From positions 248,001-312,000 of the forward strand of contig NZ_CP135529.1 in assembly GCF_032401055.1 (NCBI RefSeq): 64,000 nucleotides of DNA. Direction: 5' to 3'. The translations under genes were made by a program, and so were the position numbers. Shown here in pieces: positions 26,124-34,837 of the stretch. The notes below the pieces were generated by a model that had not been told where the DNA came from, searched no databases, and worked only from the letters and a program-made list of their open reading frames with translations. This stretch comes from Tardiphaga sp. 709. GTDB lineage: Bacteria > Pseudomonadota > Alphaproteobacteria > Rhizobiales > Xanthobacteraceae. Positions within the stretch are counted from its first letter, which is position 1; each line of letters begins with the position of its first letter.

Positions 26124-26288
26124 TCACTTCAGTGACGAGTTGATCGACGTGAACTTGCCATTGAGCTTGGTACCCATGCCGTTGATGACGGCAATGATGG
26201 CCAGGGCAATGCCGGCAGCGATCAGTCCATATTCGATGGCCGTAGCGCCGGATTCGTCTGCGATAAATCGCTTAATCATGTTTTTCAT
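26124..26288 (-). CDS. Flp-family type IVb pilin
   Basis: A 54-residue prepilin: short leader MKNMIKRFIADESG, the class IVb processing region with ATAIEYGLIAAGIALAIIAV (Glu and Tyr of the Flp motif present), then the short mature tail GTKLNGKFTSINSSLK. TadV-type prepilin peptidase cleaves such leaders after Gly, giving the Flp pilus subunit. No tad/cpa assembly genes are in the window, so this copy is isolated; assembly machinery must be elsewhere if it is used. Confidence 0.88.
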   Translation of the reverse strand: MKNMIKRFIADESGATAIEYGLIAAGIALAIIAVINGMGTKLNGKFTSINSSLK

Positions 26289-26612
26289 AGTGAACGGACG
26301 CTATAGGCTCCGTCTGAATCCGGGGTAAATACGTACGCGCCGATCCCGAAAAAATAGCTTTTTCCGGAAGTCGTTAGACGCAGTTACGGTGGCATTTCAC
26401 CGGACGGCGCAAACCCTTACGCGCTGTGTGTGCAGCGCGAGATGATCACCCGTTGTACGGGCCAAAATACGACATCCTCTGTTTACCATACCGGGGCTCT
26501 CCCCATTTTCGCCGCGATCCGGCTGCGATATATTCACCACTTGATGCGGAAGTGGGTCGCATCGGGGATTGTGGCCGTGGGGATGCCCGGAGATGGGCAG
26601 GCGGCCGCTGGA
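26289..26612. other. Gene-free stretch between flp and rlpA
   Basis: About 320 bases. The frame of the downstream lipoprotein gene is open from 26430, so its true start could lie in here (ATG at 26430 or 26544), but no ribosome site or signal peptide fits those starts. Both divergent promoters should be in this region. Confidence 0.4.
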
Positions 26613-27563
26613 ATGGTATTGGGGCGTATGGGGATTCGTGGGTCAAACCGACTCGGCCAGGCTGTTCAGGCAGCAGCGGCCATCAGCGCCTGTCTGGCGC
26701 TGGCTAATTGTTCCTCCTCCACCACCAGCTTCAGCCGCCTCGATCCGAAATATGGCGTCTCGAGCAGTCCTCGGGTCGTCGGGATGGGCGAGCCGGTTCC
26801 CAAGGGCGGCGGCACCTACCGTGTCGGCAAGCCCTACACCGTCGCCGGCAAGCTCTATGTGCCGGAAGAAAACATCAATTACCGCGCTGAGGGCATCGCC
26901 TCCTGGTATGGCGACGCGTTCCATGGCCGTCTGACCGCCAATGGCGAAGTGTTCGACATGGCCTCGCTCACCGCGGCCCATCCGACGCTGCCGATCCCGA
27001 GCTATGCCCGCGTAACCAACGTCTATAACGGCAAGTCGCTGATCGTTCGCGTCAACGATCGCGGCCCGTATCACGGCAACCGCCTGATCGACGTCTCGAA
27101 CAAGGCCGCCGAACTGCTCGAATTCAAAGGCAACGGCACCGCCAAGGTCCGCGTCGAATATGTCGGCCGCGCGCCGCTGGAAGGGTCGGACGATCGCCAG
27201 CTCGTTGCCACGCTGCGCACCGGTGAGCCGGCACCGTCGCCGTCGCTGGTGCGTGTCGCCTCGGCGCGCTCCTTCGTGCCCGACATGCAGGGTGGTCGCG
27301 TCGTCTCCCGCGATATTCCTCTGCCGGAGGGCCGCCCGTATTCGCTCGGCAATACCTCGGCCGATATGGCGTCGATCCGTTCGACGTCGGAAATGTCGGC
27401 GTCCAGTCGCATGCGCACGGCATCGGCGCCGCGGATGACCGAGAACCATCGCGCGGTGTCATATGAGAGCAACGCCGCTTATGCTGCGCCTGCCGAGCCG
27501 GATGACGGCACGGTCGATGCGCGCGGCGCCCAGGCGATCCTGTCCGGCCGCGGTCTCTACTAA
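26613..27563 (+). CDS. rlpA: RlpA-like lipoprotein with double-psi beta-barrel domain
   Basis: Envelope lipoprotein of 316 residues with this start. A lipobox ends the signal region (SACLALANC), so the mature protein would begin at that Cys in the membrane. The RlpA-like barrel spans GIASWYGDAFHGRLTANGEV, FDMASLTAAHPTLPIPSYAR and VRVNDRGPYHGNRLIDVS, where the conserved Asp and His of RlpA-type glycan-cleaving enzymes are found. There is no C-terminal SPOR domain; instead a Ser/Pro-rich tail follows. RlpA proteins trim denuded peptidoglycan at septa. The start is uncertain: ATG at 26628 or 26544 are alternatives. Confidence 0.82.
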   Translation: MVLGRMGIRGSNRLGQAVQAAAAISACLALANCSSSTTSFSRLDPKYGVSSSPRVVGMGEPVPKGGGTYRVGKPYTVAGKLYVPEENINYRAEGIASWYGDAFHGRLTANGEVFDMASLTAAHPTLPIPSYARVTNVYNGKSLIVRVNDRGPYHGNRLIDVSNKAAELLEFKGNGTAKVRVEYVGRAPLEGSDDRQLVATLRTGEPAPSPSLVRVASARSFVPDMQGGRVVSRDIPLPEGRPYSLGNTSADMASIRSTSEMSASSRMRTASAPRMTENHRAVSYESNAAYAAPAEPDDGTVDARGAQAILSGRGLY

Positions 27564-27683
27564 ACCGGTTCGTCGTTCACGACAGACACCAGACGGGCGC
27601 AGCATGGCGTCCTGATCTGCGTTGCACCTTCGCGTTGTTTGCCATCGGTGATCCTGTTAAGACCTGAGCACTCAGGACAGCAC

Positions 27684-28943
27684 ATGGCATCTGGCTCCAT
27701 CCCCTTGAAACGACCGCAATTCGCCGCGCGGAGCTGGCGGACGCTTCTGGCTGCCCTGGTGACGTTTGGCGTCGCCTTCGGCCCAACAGCGCAGGCTGCG
27801 AACCAGAGCGTGCAGGGCGCCAAGAAGGTCGTCGAGGACGGCGGTTACGACACCGATGCGCCGACCGCGATCCTGATCGAGGCCGGCTCCGGCAGCGTGC
27901 TGTTCGAGAAGAATGCCGACGAGCTCCGCGCGCCCTCCAGCATGATGAAGCTGATGACCGTCGAACTGGTGTTCGACGCGCTGACCCGCGGTGATATCAA
28001 GCTCACGGACGAATACCGCGTCAGCGAGAATTCCTGGCGCAAGGGCGGCGCGCCGGCCGGCGCATCGACCATGTTCGCCGCGATCAACAGCCGTGTGCCG
28101 GTCGCCGATCTCTTGCGCGGGGCCATCATCCAGAGCGGCAACGACTCTTGCATGATCCTGGCGGAGGGCATTGCAGGCGGCGAGGCGGCCTTTGCCGAGA
28201 AGATGACGGCACGGGCGCGTGTGCTGGGCATGCCGAAATCCAACTTCGCCAATTCCAATGGCCTGCCGGACCCCGGCAACAAGATGACGGTGCGCGAGCT
28301 CGGCGTTCTCGCCCGCCACATCGTCCGCACCTATCCTGAATTCTACAAGCTGTTCGGCGAGCGCGAATTCACCTGGAACAAGATCCGTCAGCAGAACCGC
28401 AATCCGTTGCTGGCGACGCTGGACGGCGCTGACGGTTTCAAGACCGGCTACACCAAGGATGGCGGCTACGGCATGGTCGGCTCGGCCATCCGCGACGGCA
28501 TGCGGCTGATCGTGGTGATCAACGGTCTGGACGATCCGGACGATCGCGCGACTGAAGCGAAGAAGCTGCTGGAATGGGGTTTCAAGAATTTCGAGGCGCG
28601 CACGCTGTTTGCGGCAGACCAGACCGTCGGTTTCGCCAAGGTGTTCGGCGGCGAGAGCCGTTCGGTCGCGCTCTCGGCCAAAGAGCCGGTCAAGGTGATG
28701 GTGCAGAAGAACGGCAGCGACAAGCTGATCGCCCGCGTCTTCTACAAGGGCCCTGTGCGTGCACCCATCGAGCCCGGTCAACCGGTCGGCGTGATCAAGG
28801 TCTGGCGCGGCGCCAATATCGCTGTCGAGACGCCGCTCTATACGGCGGCTGCCGTCGGCACCGGATCGACCATGCGGCGCGCGGTCGATGGCGCCGGTGA
28901 ACTGGTGATCGGGCTGTTCCGCGCCGGCGCCGAGAAGCTCTGA
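27684..28943 (+). CDS. D-alanyl-D-alanine carboxypeptidase (penicillin-binding protein 5/6 family)
   Basis: A 419-residue periplasmic enzyme removing the terminal D-Ala of peptidoglycan stem peptides. Signal peptide residues 1-38 (LAALVTFGVAFGPTAQA). All three active-site motifs are present: SxxK at Ser86-Lys89 (PSSMMKL), SGN at 151-153 and KTG at 253-255. The C-terminal PBP5 beta domain (about 290-385) and an amphipathic membrane-anchoring end (VIGLFRAGAEKL) complete it. The ATG at 27684 is preceded by caggaca. It heads an operon with tmk, which begins one base after its stop codon. Confidence 0.94.
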   Translation: MASGSIPLKRPQFAARSWRTLLAALVTFGVAFGPTAQAANQSVQGAKKVVEDGGYDTDAPTAILIEAGSGSVLFEKNADELRAPSSMMKLMTVELVFDALTRGDIKLTDEYRVSENSWRKGGAPAGASTMFAAINSRVPVADLLRGAIIQSGNDSCMILAEGIAGGEAAFAEKMTARARVLGMPKSNFANSNGLPDPGNKMTVRELGVLARHIVRTYPEFYKLFGEREFTWNKIRQQNRNPLLATLDGADGFKTGYTKDGGYGMVGSAIRDGMRLIVVINGLDDPDDRATEAKKLLEWGFKNFEARTLFAADQTVGFAKVFGGESRSVALSAKEPVKVMVQKNGSDKLIARVFYKGPVRAPIEPGQPVGVIKVWRGANIAVETPLYTAAAVGTGSTMRRAVDGAGELVIGLFRAGAEKL

Positions 28944-28944
28944 G

Positions 28945-29631
28945 ATGGCGGATACGCACACGACATCGCCGCCGCGCGGCCGCTTCGTCAGTTTTGAGGG
29001 CGGCGAGGGCGCCGGCAAATCAACGCAGATCAAGATTCTGGCCGATCGGCTGGAGGCCGAAGGCAAGCGCGTCATCGTCACCCGCGAGCCCGGCGGTTCG
29101 CCCGGTGCCGAGATCATCCGTCATGTGGTGCTGTCGGGCATGGGCAAACTGCTCGGCCCCGAAGCCGAGACGCTGCTGTTTGCCGCCGCGCGTGACGACC
29201 ATGTCCATGCGGTGATTGCGCCGGCGCTGGAGCAGGGCATCTGGGTGCTGTGCGACCGCTTCTCGGATTCGACGCGGGCCTATCAGGGCCGGCTCGGGCA
29301 TGTCTCGCCGGAACTGCTCAATGCGATGGAGCGTGTCACCATCGGGCGGCTCAAACCGGATCTTACCGTCATTCTCGATATCCCGGTGTCGATCGGCATG
29401 CGGCGCGCAGCAGCGCGGCGTGGCAATGATGTGCCCGACAGGTTCGAGGCCGAGGGCATCGCCTTTCATCAGGGGCTGCGTGACGCGTTCCGGCAGATCG
29501 CAGCCGATGAACCGCAACGCTGCGTGCTGATCGACGCCAATGCGGATCCCAAGATCGTATCGAACAATATCTGGGGCGTGTTGCGCCGACGCCTTCTGAC
29601 GCCGTCGAACCACGAGGTCACTTCGGCATGA
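28945..29631 (+). CDS. tmk: Thymidylate kinase
   Basis: Phosphorylates dTMP to dTDP. A 228-residue protein with the P-loop FEGGEGAGKSTQ near residue 20, the dTMP-binding TREPGGSPGAE, the DRFSDSTRAYQG motif and the LID region (RRAAARRGNDVPDRFE). It begins one base after the carboxypeptidase stop and overlaps holB by four bases (ATGA), a dense replication/cell-wall operon usual for Rhizobiales. Confidence 0.97.
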   Translation: MADTHTTSPPRGRFVSFEGGEGAGKSTQIKILADRLEAEGKRVIVTREPGGSPGAEIIRHVVLSGMGKLLGPEAETLLFAAARDDHVHAVIAPALEQGIWVLCDRFSDSTRAYQGRLGHVSPELLNAMERVTIGRLKPDLTVILDIPVSIGMRRAAARRGNDVPDRFEAEGIAFHQGLRDAFRQIAADEPQRCVLIDANADPKIVSNNIWGVLRRRLLTPSNHEVTSA

Positions 29632-30674
29632 GCGCAAAGTCATCCGAGCAAACGATCTCGGTTCCGCATCCGCGCGAGACGACCGCGCTGTTCGGTCATC
29701 AGGATGCCGAGGCCACGCTGCTCAATGCCTATCGCGGCGGTCGCATTCCGCATGCCTGGCTGATCGGCGGCCCGCAGGGCATCGGCAAGGCGACTTTGGC
29801 CTATCGCATGGCGCGTTTCGTACTGGCGCATCGCGATCCCGCATCACCGCAAGTGCAATCCGCAACATCGCTCGGTCTCGATCCCTTGCATCCGATCGTG
29901 CGCCAGGTCGCCGCCGAGTCCCATGGCGGTTTGTTGACGCTGGAACGCTCGCTCAACGACAAGGGCGTGATGCGCACGGTCATCACCGTCGATGAGACCC
30001 GGCAAACCGTGTCGTTCTTCGGCTCGACCGCCGCTGTCGACGGCTGGCGCGTCTGCATCGTCGACACCGTCGATGAGCTGAACGCCAATGCTGCCAACGC
30101 GCTGCTGAAGGTGCTTGAAGAGCCGCCGTTGCGCTCGCTGTTCCTGCTGGTGACACATGCGCAGGCGCGCGTGTTGCCGACCATCCAGTCGCGCTGTCGC
30201 AAGCTGGCGCTGCGTCCGCTTTCCGTCGCCGACGTTACCCGCGCCACGTCGCAGGCCGCCGAGATCGAAACCAGCGATCCCTTGCTCAAAGAGGTCGCGG
30301 AAGCCTCAGAGGGTAGTGTTTCCCGTGCTCTCAATCTGCTCGGCGGCGGTGCGCTGAAACTGCACCAGCGCACCGCCTCGCTGCTGAATACGCTGCCCCA
30401 TGTCGATCCACGCGAGCTGCATGCGCTGGGTGATGCGCTGGGGACCAGTGACCGTGTCGCGCTCGGCGCCTTTGTCGACAGTGTCGACCGCTGGATCGGC
30501 GAGCGCATGCGGGCCGACGATGCCAATGCCAACGCCAATCTGCCCCGCCTTGCGCGGCTGGCGGAGGTATGGGAAAAGATCAACCGAGCCGCGCGCGAGA
30601 CCGAATCCTACAATCTCGAGCGAAAACCGCTGGTTTTCTCGGTGTTTGGACTGCTCGCGGAAGCAACGCGCTGA
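29628..30674 (+). CDS. holB: DNA polymerase III subunit delta'
   Basis: Clamp-loader subunit, 348 residues. AAA+ features: HAWLIGGPQGIGKATLAYRM near residues 42-62, VDTVDELNANAANALLKVLE with the delta'-type LEEPP, and the SRC motif in IQSRCRKLALRP. The zinc-binding Cys cluster of DnaX is absent, as expected for alphaproteobacterial HolB. It works with the gamma/tau and delta subunits to load the beta clamp. It overlaps tmk and lies 72 bases before metG. Confidence 0.95.
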   Translation: MSAKSSEQTISVPHPRETTALFGHQDAEATLLNAYRGGRIPHAWLIGGPQGIGKATLAYRMARFVLAHRDPASPQVQSATSLGLDPLHPIVRQVAAESHGGLLTLERSLNDKGVMRTVITVDETRQTVSFFGSTAAVDGWRVCIVDTVDELNANAANALLKVLEEPPLRSLFLLVTHAQARVLPTIQSRCRKLALRPLSVADVTRATSQAAEIETSDPLLKEVAEASEGSVSRALNLLGGGALKLHQRTASLLNTLPHVDPRELHALGDALGTSDRVALGAFVDSVDRWIGERMRADDANANANLPRLARLAEVWEKINRAARETESYNLERKPLVFSVFGLLAEATR

Positions 30675-30746
30675 TCGCTGCGAGACTGGTTTCAGCCGAT
30701 CCGCGCTTCACCAAGATCGTCTTATTCAAGGTCCGTAAAGTCAGCC

Positions 30747-32312
30747 ATGACATCTGCAACCGATGCAACCCGACCGGCGTATTTTCTGACAACGCCGATC
30801 TTCTATCCCAATGGCGTGCCGCATATCGGTCATGCCTATACGGTCATGGCGACCGATACGATTGCCCGCTTTCAGAGGCTCGACGGTTACGACGTTCGTT
30901 TCCTGACCGGAACGGATGAGCATGGTCTGAAGATGCAGCAGACCGCCGTCAAGGAAGGCCTGACACCACTCGAACTTGCCGACCGGAATTCTGCGCGTTT
31001 TCGCGAGATGGATACCGCGCTCAACATTTCCTATGACGACTACATTCGCACGACGGAGCCGCGTCACGAGCGCGCCTCCCAGGCGCTGTGGGTCGCTCTG
31101 GAGAAAGCCGGCGCTATCTATCTCGACAAATATGCGGGCTGGTACTCGGTTCGCCAGGAAGCCTATTTCGACGAAGCGGAAACAACGCTCGGCGACGATG
31201 GTGTCCGGCGTGAGCCACTCGGCTCACCGGTCGAGTGGACCGAGGAGGAAACCTATTTCTTCCGTCTGTCCGCCTACCAGGACAAGCTGCTCGATCTATA
31301 CGCGCGCGTTCCGGACTTCGTGTTGCCGCGCGAGCGCCTGAACGAAGTGACGAGTTTCGTCAAAGGCGGTCTGCAGGATCTGTCGATTTCGCGGACCACG
31401 TTCGACTGGGGCATCAAGGTGCCGGGTGCGCCCGGCCATGTGATGTATGTCTGGATCGATGCGCTCACCAACTACATCACGGCAGCCGGCTATCCGGATG
31501 TCGATGGCGACAGCTTCAAGCGCTATTGGCCTGCGAACCTGCATGTGATCGGCAAGGATATCGTTCGCTTTCACGCGGTGTATTGGCCTGCATTCCTGAT
31601 GGCTGCAGGGGTCGCAGTTCCGCATCGCGTCTTCAGTCATGGATTTCTTCTCAACCGTGGTGAGAAGATGTCGAAGTCGGTCGGCAACGTGGTCGATCCG
31701 ATCGGCATGGCCCAGCAATATGGCGTCGATCAGATGCGCTATTTCTTCATGCGCGAAGTCTCGTTCGGGCAGGACGGCAGCTACAATCACGAAGCCATCG
31801 TCAATCGGACCAATGCCGACCTCGCCAACGATCTCGGCAATCTTGCGCAGCGCTCGCTGTCGATGATCGCCAAGCAGTATGGCGGCGTGCTGCCCGAGCC
31901 CGGCGACTTCAGCGATAACGACAAGGCCATCCTGGCGCAGGCCGACGGCATGCTGGAGCTCGCGCGTAGCGCCATGGCGACGCAGCAGATCCATCAGGCG
32001 CTGAATGCGGTCTGGGCCGTGGTTGCCGAAGCTAACCGCTATTTCGCGGGTGAGGCGCCATGGGCGTTGGCCAAGACCGATCCGAAGAAGCAGGCCACGG
32101 TACTCTACGTGACTGCCGAAGTCGTGCGGCAGGTCGCGATCCTGGCGCAGCCGGTGATGCCGGCGTCTTGCGCCAAGCTGCTCGACGTGCTCGGCATCCC
32201 CGAAAGCGAGCGCGACTTCACGGCAATCGCGACCCGCATCAAGTCCGGGACGCAACTGCCGACACCCACCGGCGTGTTCCCACGCTATGTCGAGCCGCCG
32301 GCTGCGAGCTGA
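30747..32312 (+). CDS. metG: Methionyl-tRNA synthetase
   Basis: Class I synthetase of 521 residues. The HIGH motif appears as [11 protein letters not shown] near residue 20 and KMSKS as [10 protein letters not shown] near 310. The insertion after [11 protein letters not shown] lacks Cys knuckles ([18 protein letters not shown]), so this is the zinc-free short form without the C-terminal dimerisation domain, as in many alphaproteobacteria. The anticodon-binding helices follow ([18 protein letters not shown]). It is flanked by holB and the TatD gene in one operon. Confidence 0.97.
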   Translation: MTSATDATRPAYFLTTPIFYPNGVPHIGHAYTVMATDTIARFQRLDGYDVRFLTGTDEHGLKMQQTAVKEGLTPLELADRNSARFREMDTALNISYDDYIRTTEPRHERASQALWVALEKAGAIYLDKYAGWYSVRQEAYFDEAETTLGDDGVRREPLGSPVEWTEEETYFFRLSAYQDKLLDLYARVPDFVLPRERLNEVTSFVKGGLQDLSISRTTFDWGIKVPGAPGHVMYVWIDALTNYITAAGYPDVDGDSFKRYWPANLHVIGKDIVRFHAVYWPAFLMAAGVAVPHRVFSHGFLLNRGEKMSKSVGNVVDPIGMAQQYGVDQMRYFFMREVSFGQDGSYNHEAIVNRTNADLANDLGNLAQRSLSMIAKQYGGVLPEPGDFSDNDKAILAQADGMLELARSAMATQQIHQALNAVWAVVAEANRYFAGEAPWALAKTDPKKQATVLYVTAEVVRQVAILAQPVMPASCAKLLDVLGIPESERDFTAIATRIKSGTQLPTPTGVFPRYVEPPAAS

Positions 32313-32321
32313 GTTGACGCA

Positions 32322-33098
32322 ATGCTGGTCGATAGTCACTGCCATCTCGATTTCCCCGACTTCGCCGAAGACCTCGACGGCATCGTCGCGCGTGCCGAAG
32401 CCGCTGGCGTCGGCAAGCTCGTGACCATCTCGACGCGTGTGCGGCGCCTGCCGGCGTTGCTCGCGATCGCGGAGCGCTTCCCGAACGTTTATTGCTCGGT
32501 CGGCACCCATCCGCACAATGCCGACGAGGAAGACGGTATCTCCGCGGATGAGCTGATCGAACTGACCAAACATCCCAAAGTCATCGCGCTCGGCGAAGCC
32601 GGTCTTGATAACTTCTACGAGCACGGCTCATCAGGCGCGCAGGAGCGCGGCTTTCGCGCCCATATCGCCGCCGCCCGCGCGACCGGATTGCCGCTGGTGA
32701 TCCATACCCGCGAAGCGGATGAACAGTGCGGCGCCATTCTCGCAGACGAGATGGCGAAGGGCGCGTTCAAGGCCGTGCTGCATTGCTACACCGGCGGACG
32801 GGAGCTGGCGATGAAGGCCATCGACATGGGTCTGTCGATCTCCTTCACCGGCATCATCACCTTCAAGAAGTCACAGGAGCTGCGCGATCTCGCGGCTGAG
32901 CTTCCCGCTGACCGCATCATGGTCGAAACCGACGCGCCGTATCTGGCGCCCGGCAAATGGCGCGGCAAGCGCAACGAGCCATCTTATGTGGTCGAGACGG
33001 CGAAGGTGCTTGCGGAAACGCGAGGCGTGTCACTCGAAGAACTGTCGCGGCAGACCACAGAGAACTTCTTCCGCCTGTTCAGCAAGGCGCCGGCATGA
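32322..33098 (+). CDS. TatD-family metal-dependent hydrolase (DNase)
   Basis: A 258-residue TIM-barrel hydrolase. Metal ligands are visible: DSHCHLDFPD at the N terminus, the Glu of IALGEAGLDNFYE, LVIHTREAD, LHCYTGG and the Asp of VETDAPYLAPG. TatD proteins are 3'-5' exonucleases implicated in DNA repair or tRNA end processing (YcfH/TatD branch). It starts nine bases after metG and overlaps the PhnP-like gene by four bases. Confidence 0.94.
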   Translation: MLVDSHCHLDFPDFAEDLDGIVARAEAAGVGKLVTISTRVRRLPALLAIAERFPNVYCSVGTHPHNADEEDGISADELIELTKHPKVIALGEAGLDNFYEHGSSGAQERGFRAHIAAARATGLPLVIHTREADEQCGAILADEMAKGAFKAVLHCYTGGRELAMKAIDMGLSISFTGIITFKKSQELRDLAAELPADRIMVETDAPYLAPGKWRGKRNEPSYVVETAKVLAETRGVSLEELSRQTTENFFRLFSKAPA

Positions 33099-33892
33099 CG
33101 CTGGTGCTCACCATTCTCGGCTCGGGATCCTCGGCGGGCGTGCCGCGCCCGGCGCTGGGCTGGGGCGCCTGCGATCCCGCCAATCCAAAAAACCGTCGCC
33201 GTCGTTGTTCGATGATGGCGGAGCGGATCGGGCCCGAGGGCGTCACGCGTGTGGTGATCGACACCTCGCCGGACCTGCGCGAGCAGCTCATCGACGCCGA
33301 TGTCGATGATATCGATGCGGTGTTCCTGACGCATGAGCATGCGGACCAGACCCACGGCATGGACGACCTCCGCTCAGTGGTGCTGAAGCGTCGCAAGCGT
33401 ATCCCGGTCTATATGAACGCCTCCACGGCGACGGATATCATGCTGCGCTTCGGCTACTGCTTTCAGTCGCCTCCTGGCAGCGACTATCCGCCGATCCTCG
33501 ATCGCCTCAGCATCGAGGCCGGCGAGAGCCAAACCATCACGGGGAAGGGCGGCGACCTGACGCTGACACCGTTCCTGGTCCAGCATGGCAATATCCCGGC
33601 GCTCGGCTACCGCATCGACAACACCGCCTATACGCCCGATCTCAACGACATCCCGGAAGAGAGCTGGCCGGCGCTCGAGGGTCTCGATCTCTGGATCGTC
33701 GATGGGCTCCGCTATACGCAGCATCCCAGCCATTTCAGCATCAGTGATGCGCTGCGCTGGCGCGACCGCTTCAAGCCGAAGCGGACGGTGATCACCAATA
33801 TGACGGCGGATGTGGATTACGAGGCGGTAAAGGCGATCCTGCCGGAGGGTGTGGTCCCCGCCTATGACGGGATCAGGCTGACGGTGGAATAG
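33095..33892 (+). CDS. Metallo-beta-lactamase-fold hydrolase, PhnP/phosphodiesterase-like
   Basis: A 265-residue MBL-fold protein from the ATG at 33095 that overlaps the TatD stop. Signatures: LTILGSGSSAGVPRP at the start, the zinc site LTHEHADQTHGMDDLR, VQHGNIPALGYRIDN and the C-terminal HPSHFSISDALRW with ITNMTADVDY. It resembles PhnP cyclic phosphodiesterases, though no phn genes are near; a role in nucleotide or RNA end metabolism alongside TatD is possible. It ends the dac-tmk-holB-metG operon, overlapping the convergent gene by 20 bases. Confidence 0.92.
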   Translation: MTLVLTILGSGSSAGVPRPALGWGACDPANPKNRRRRCSMMAERIGPEGVTRVVIDTSPDLREQLIDADVDDIDAVFLTHEHADQTHGMDDLRSVVLKRRKRIPVYMNASTATDIMLRFGYCFQSPPGSDYPPILDRLSIEAGESQTITGKGGDLTLTPFLVQHGNIPALGYRIDNTAYTPDLNDIPEESWPALEGLDLWIVDGLRYTQHPSHFSISDALRWRDRFKPKRTVITNMTADVDYEAVKAILPEGVVPAYDGIRLTVE

Positions 33893-34559
33893 CCTGCGCG
33901 GCGAGCGCTTTCATGGCGGCGTTCCCAAGGATCACGACGCCGGTCTCGCGGTGATGCAGGGCGATCTCGACAGCGATAGAACGGCCGATGTCACGCTGAT
34001 CGACATTGCCGAACCGGCCCGGCACGAGTTGTCCCAGCCACTCCACCCATGCCGGAGTATGGGCGTTGCCGACGATAATGCCGGGGCGAAAGATGGCGAG
34101 GCGGGCGAAACCGACCTTGCGCAGATTGTCTTCCTTCATGCCCATGACGCGGACATAGCGAAACCGGCTTTGGGCTGTGCTCCCTACCGCAGACAGCAGG
34201 CAAAACTGCGCGATTCCGGCGTCACGGCAGCCACGCGCAAAGGCACCGACGACGCCGAGTTCAAGTTGTTTCAGTTCCTCTTCGCTCCATCGCATCGAGC
34301 CGGAGCCGACACCCACACAGCTCACGGCGCTGACCGGACCCTGGCTTAAAACTTCACAGGCAAGGGCGGCGGTGCGCTCAGCAAAGTCAGCAGCGCCAGT
34401 ATCGAGAACGACGTTGCGCAGCCGCGATCGCGCGGCGACGGGCTTTCTGGTGATCATCACCACTTCACGGCATTCGGGAACTGCCAGCAGCTCCGCGACG
34501 GCTGCACCACCGACTTGGCCGGTGCCGCCAAGGACAATTGCGGCGAAGTTCTGCGTCAT
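33873..34559 (-). CDS. NAD(P)-binding Rossmann-fold protein (oxidoreductase/epimerase-like)
   Basis: A 228-residue protein with the dinucleotide-binding motif AAIVLGGTGQVGGAAVAELL near residue 6. It resembles atypical short-chain dehydrogenases of the HTATIP2/semialdehyde-dehydrogenase-like type (LLSAVGSTAQSRFRYVRVMG, EDNLRKVGFARLAIFRPG). The catalytic Tyr-Lys pair is not in the classic YxxxK form. Substrate unknown. The ATG at 34559 begins MTQNFAA; the frame remains open upstream without similarity. It is convergent with the PhnP-like gene. Confidence 0.75.
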   Translation of the reverse strand: MTQNFAAIVLGGTGQVGGAAVAELLAVPECREVVMITRKPVAARSRLRNVVLDTGAADFAERTAALACEVLSQGPVSAVSCVGVGSGSMRWSEEELKQLELGVVGAFARGCRDAGIAQFCLLSAVGSTAQSRFRYVRVMGMKEDNLRKVGFARLAIFRPGIIVGNAHTPAWVEWLGQLVPGRFGNVDQRDIGRSIAVEIALHHRETGVVILGNAAMKALAAQAIPPSA

Positions 34560-34743
34560 GGATGGCGCTCCGGAATGAAGGACTTGGCCTGGTGTGCTTC
34601 GCTCCATCCTATCAGTCGTCATTACGAGCGCAGCAATCTAGTCTATTTGCGTTCTTGGCTTTCTGGATGCCGTATATCCCGTGATCCTGCCGGATGACGG
34701 GATACGGCTGGTAGAGTGGGGCTACACATCGCACCCAATGCTT

Positions 34744-34829
34744 CGTCATGGCCGGGCTTGTCCCGGCCATCCACGTCTTTCTTCGTTTACGGCCAAGGCG
34801 TGGATACCCGGCATTCGCCGGGCATGACG
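34744..34829. repeat. Palindromic dispersed repeat, copy 1 (ggccgggcttgtcccggcc type)
   Basis: Outer arms cgtcatg / catgacg and an inner hairpin ggccgggcttgtcccggcc. It carries a near-identical stretch to the repeat at 40554-40662, running from cgtcatggccggg to tttcttcg. Located in the intergenic gap before the acyl-CoA synthetase gene's 3' end. Confidence 0.8.
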
Positions 34830-34837
34830 GCGTTTTG

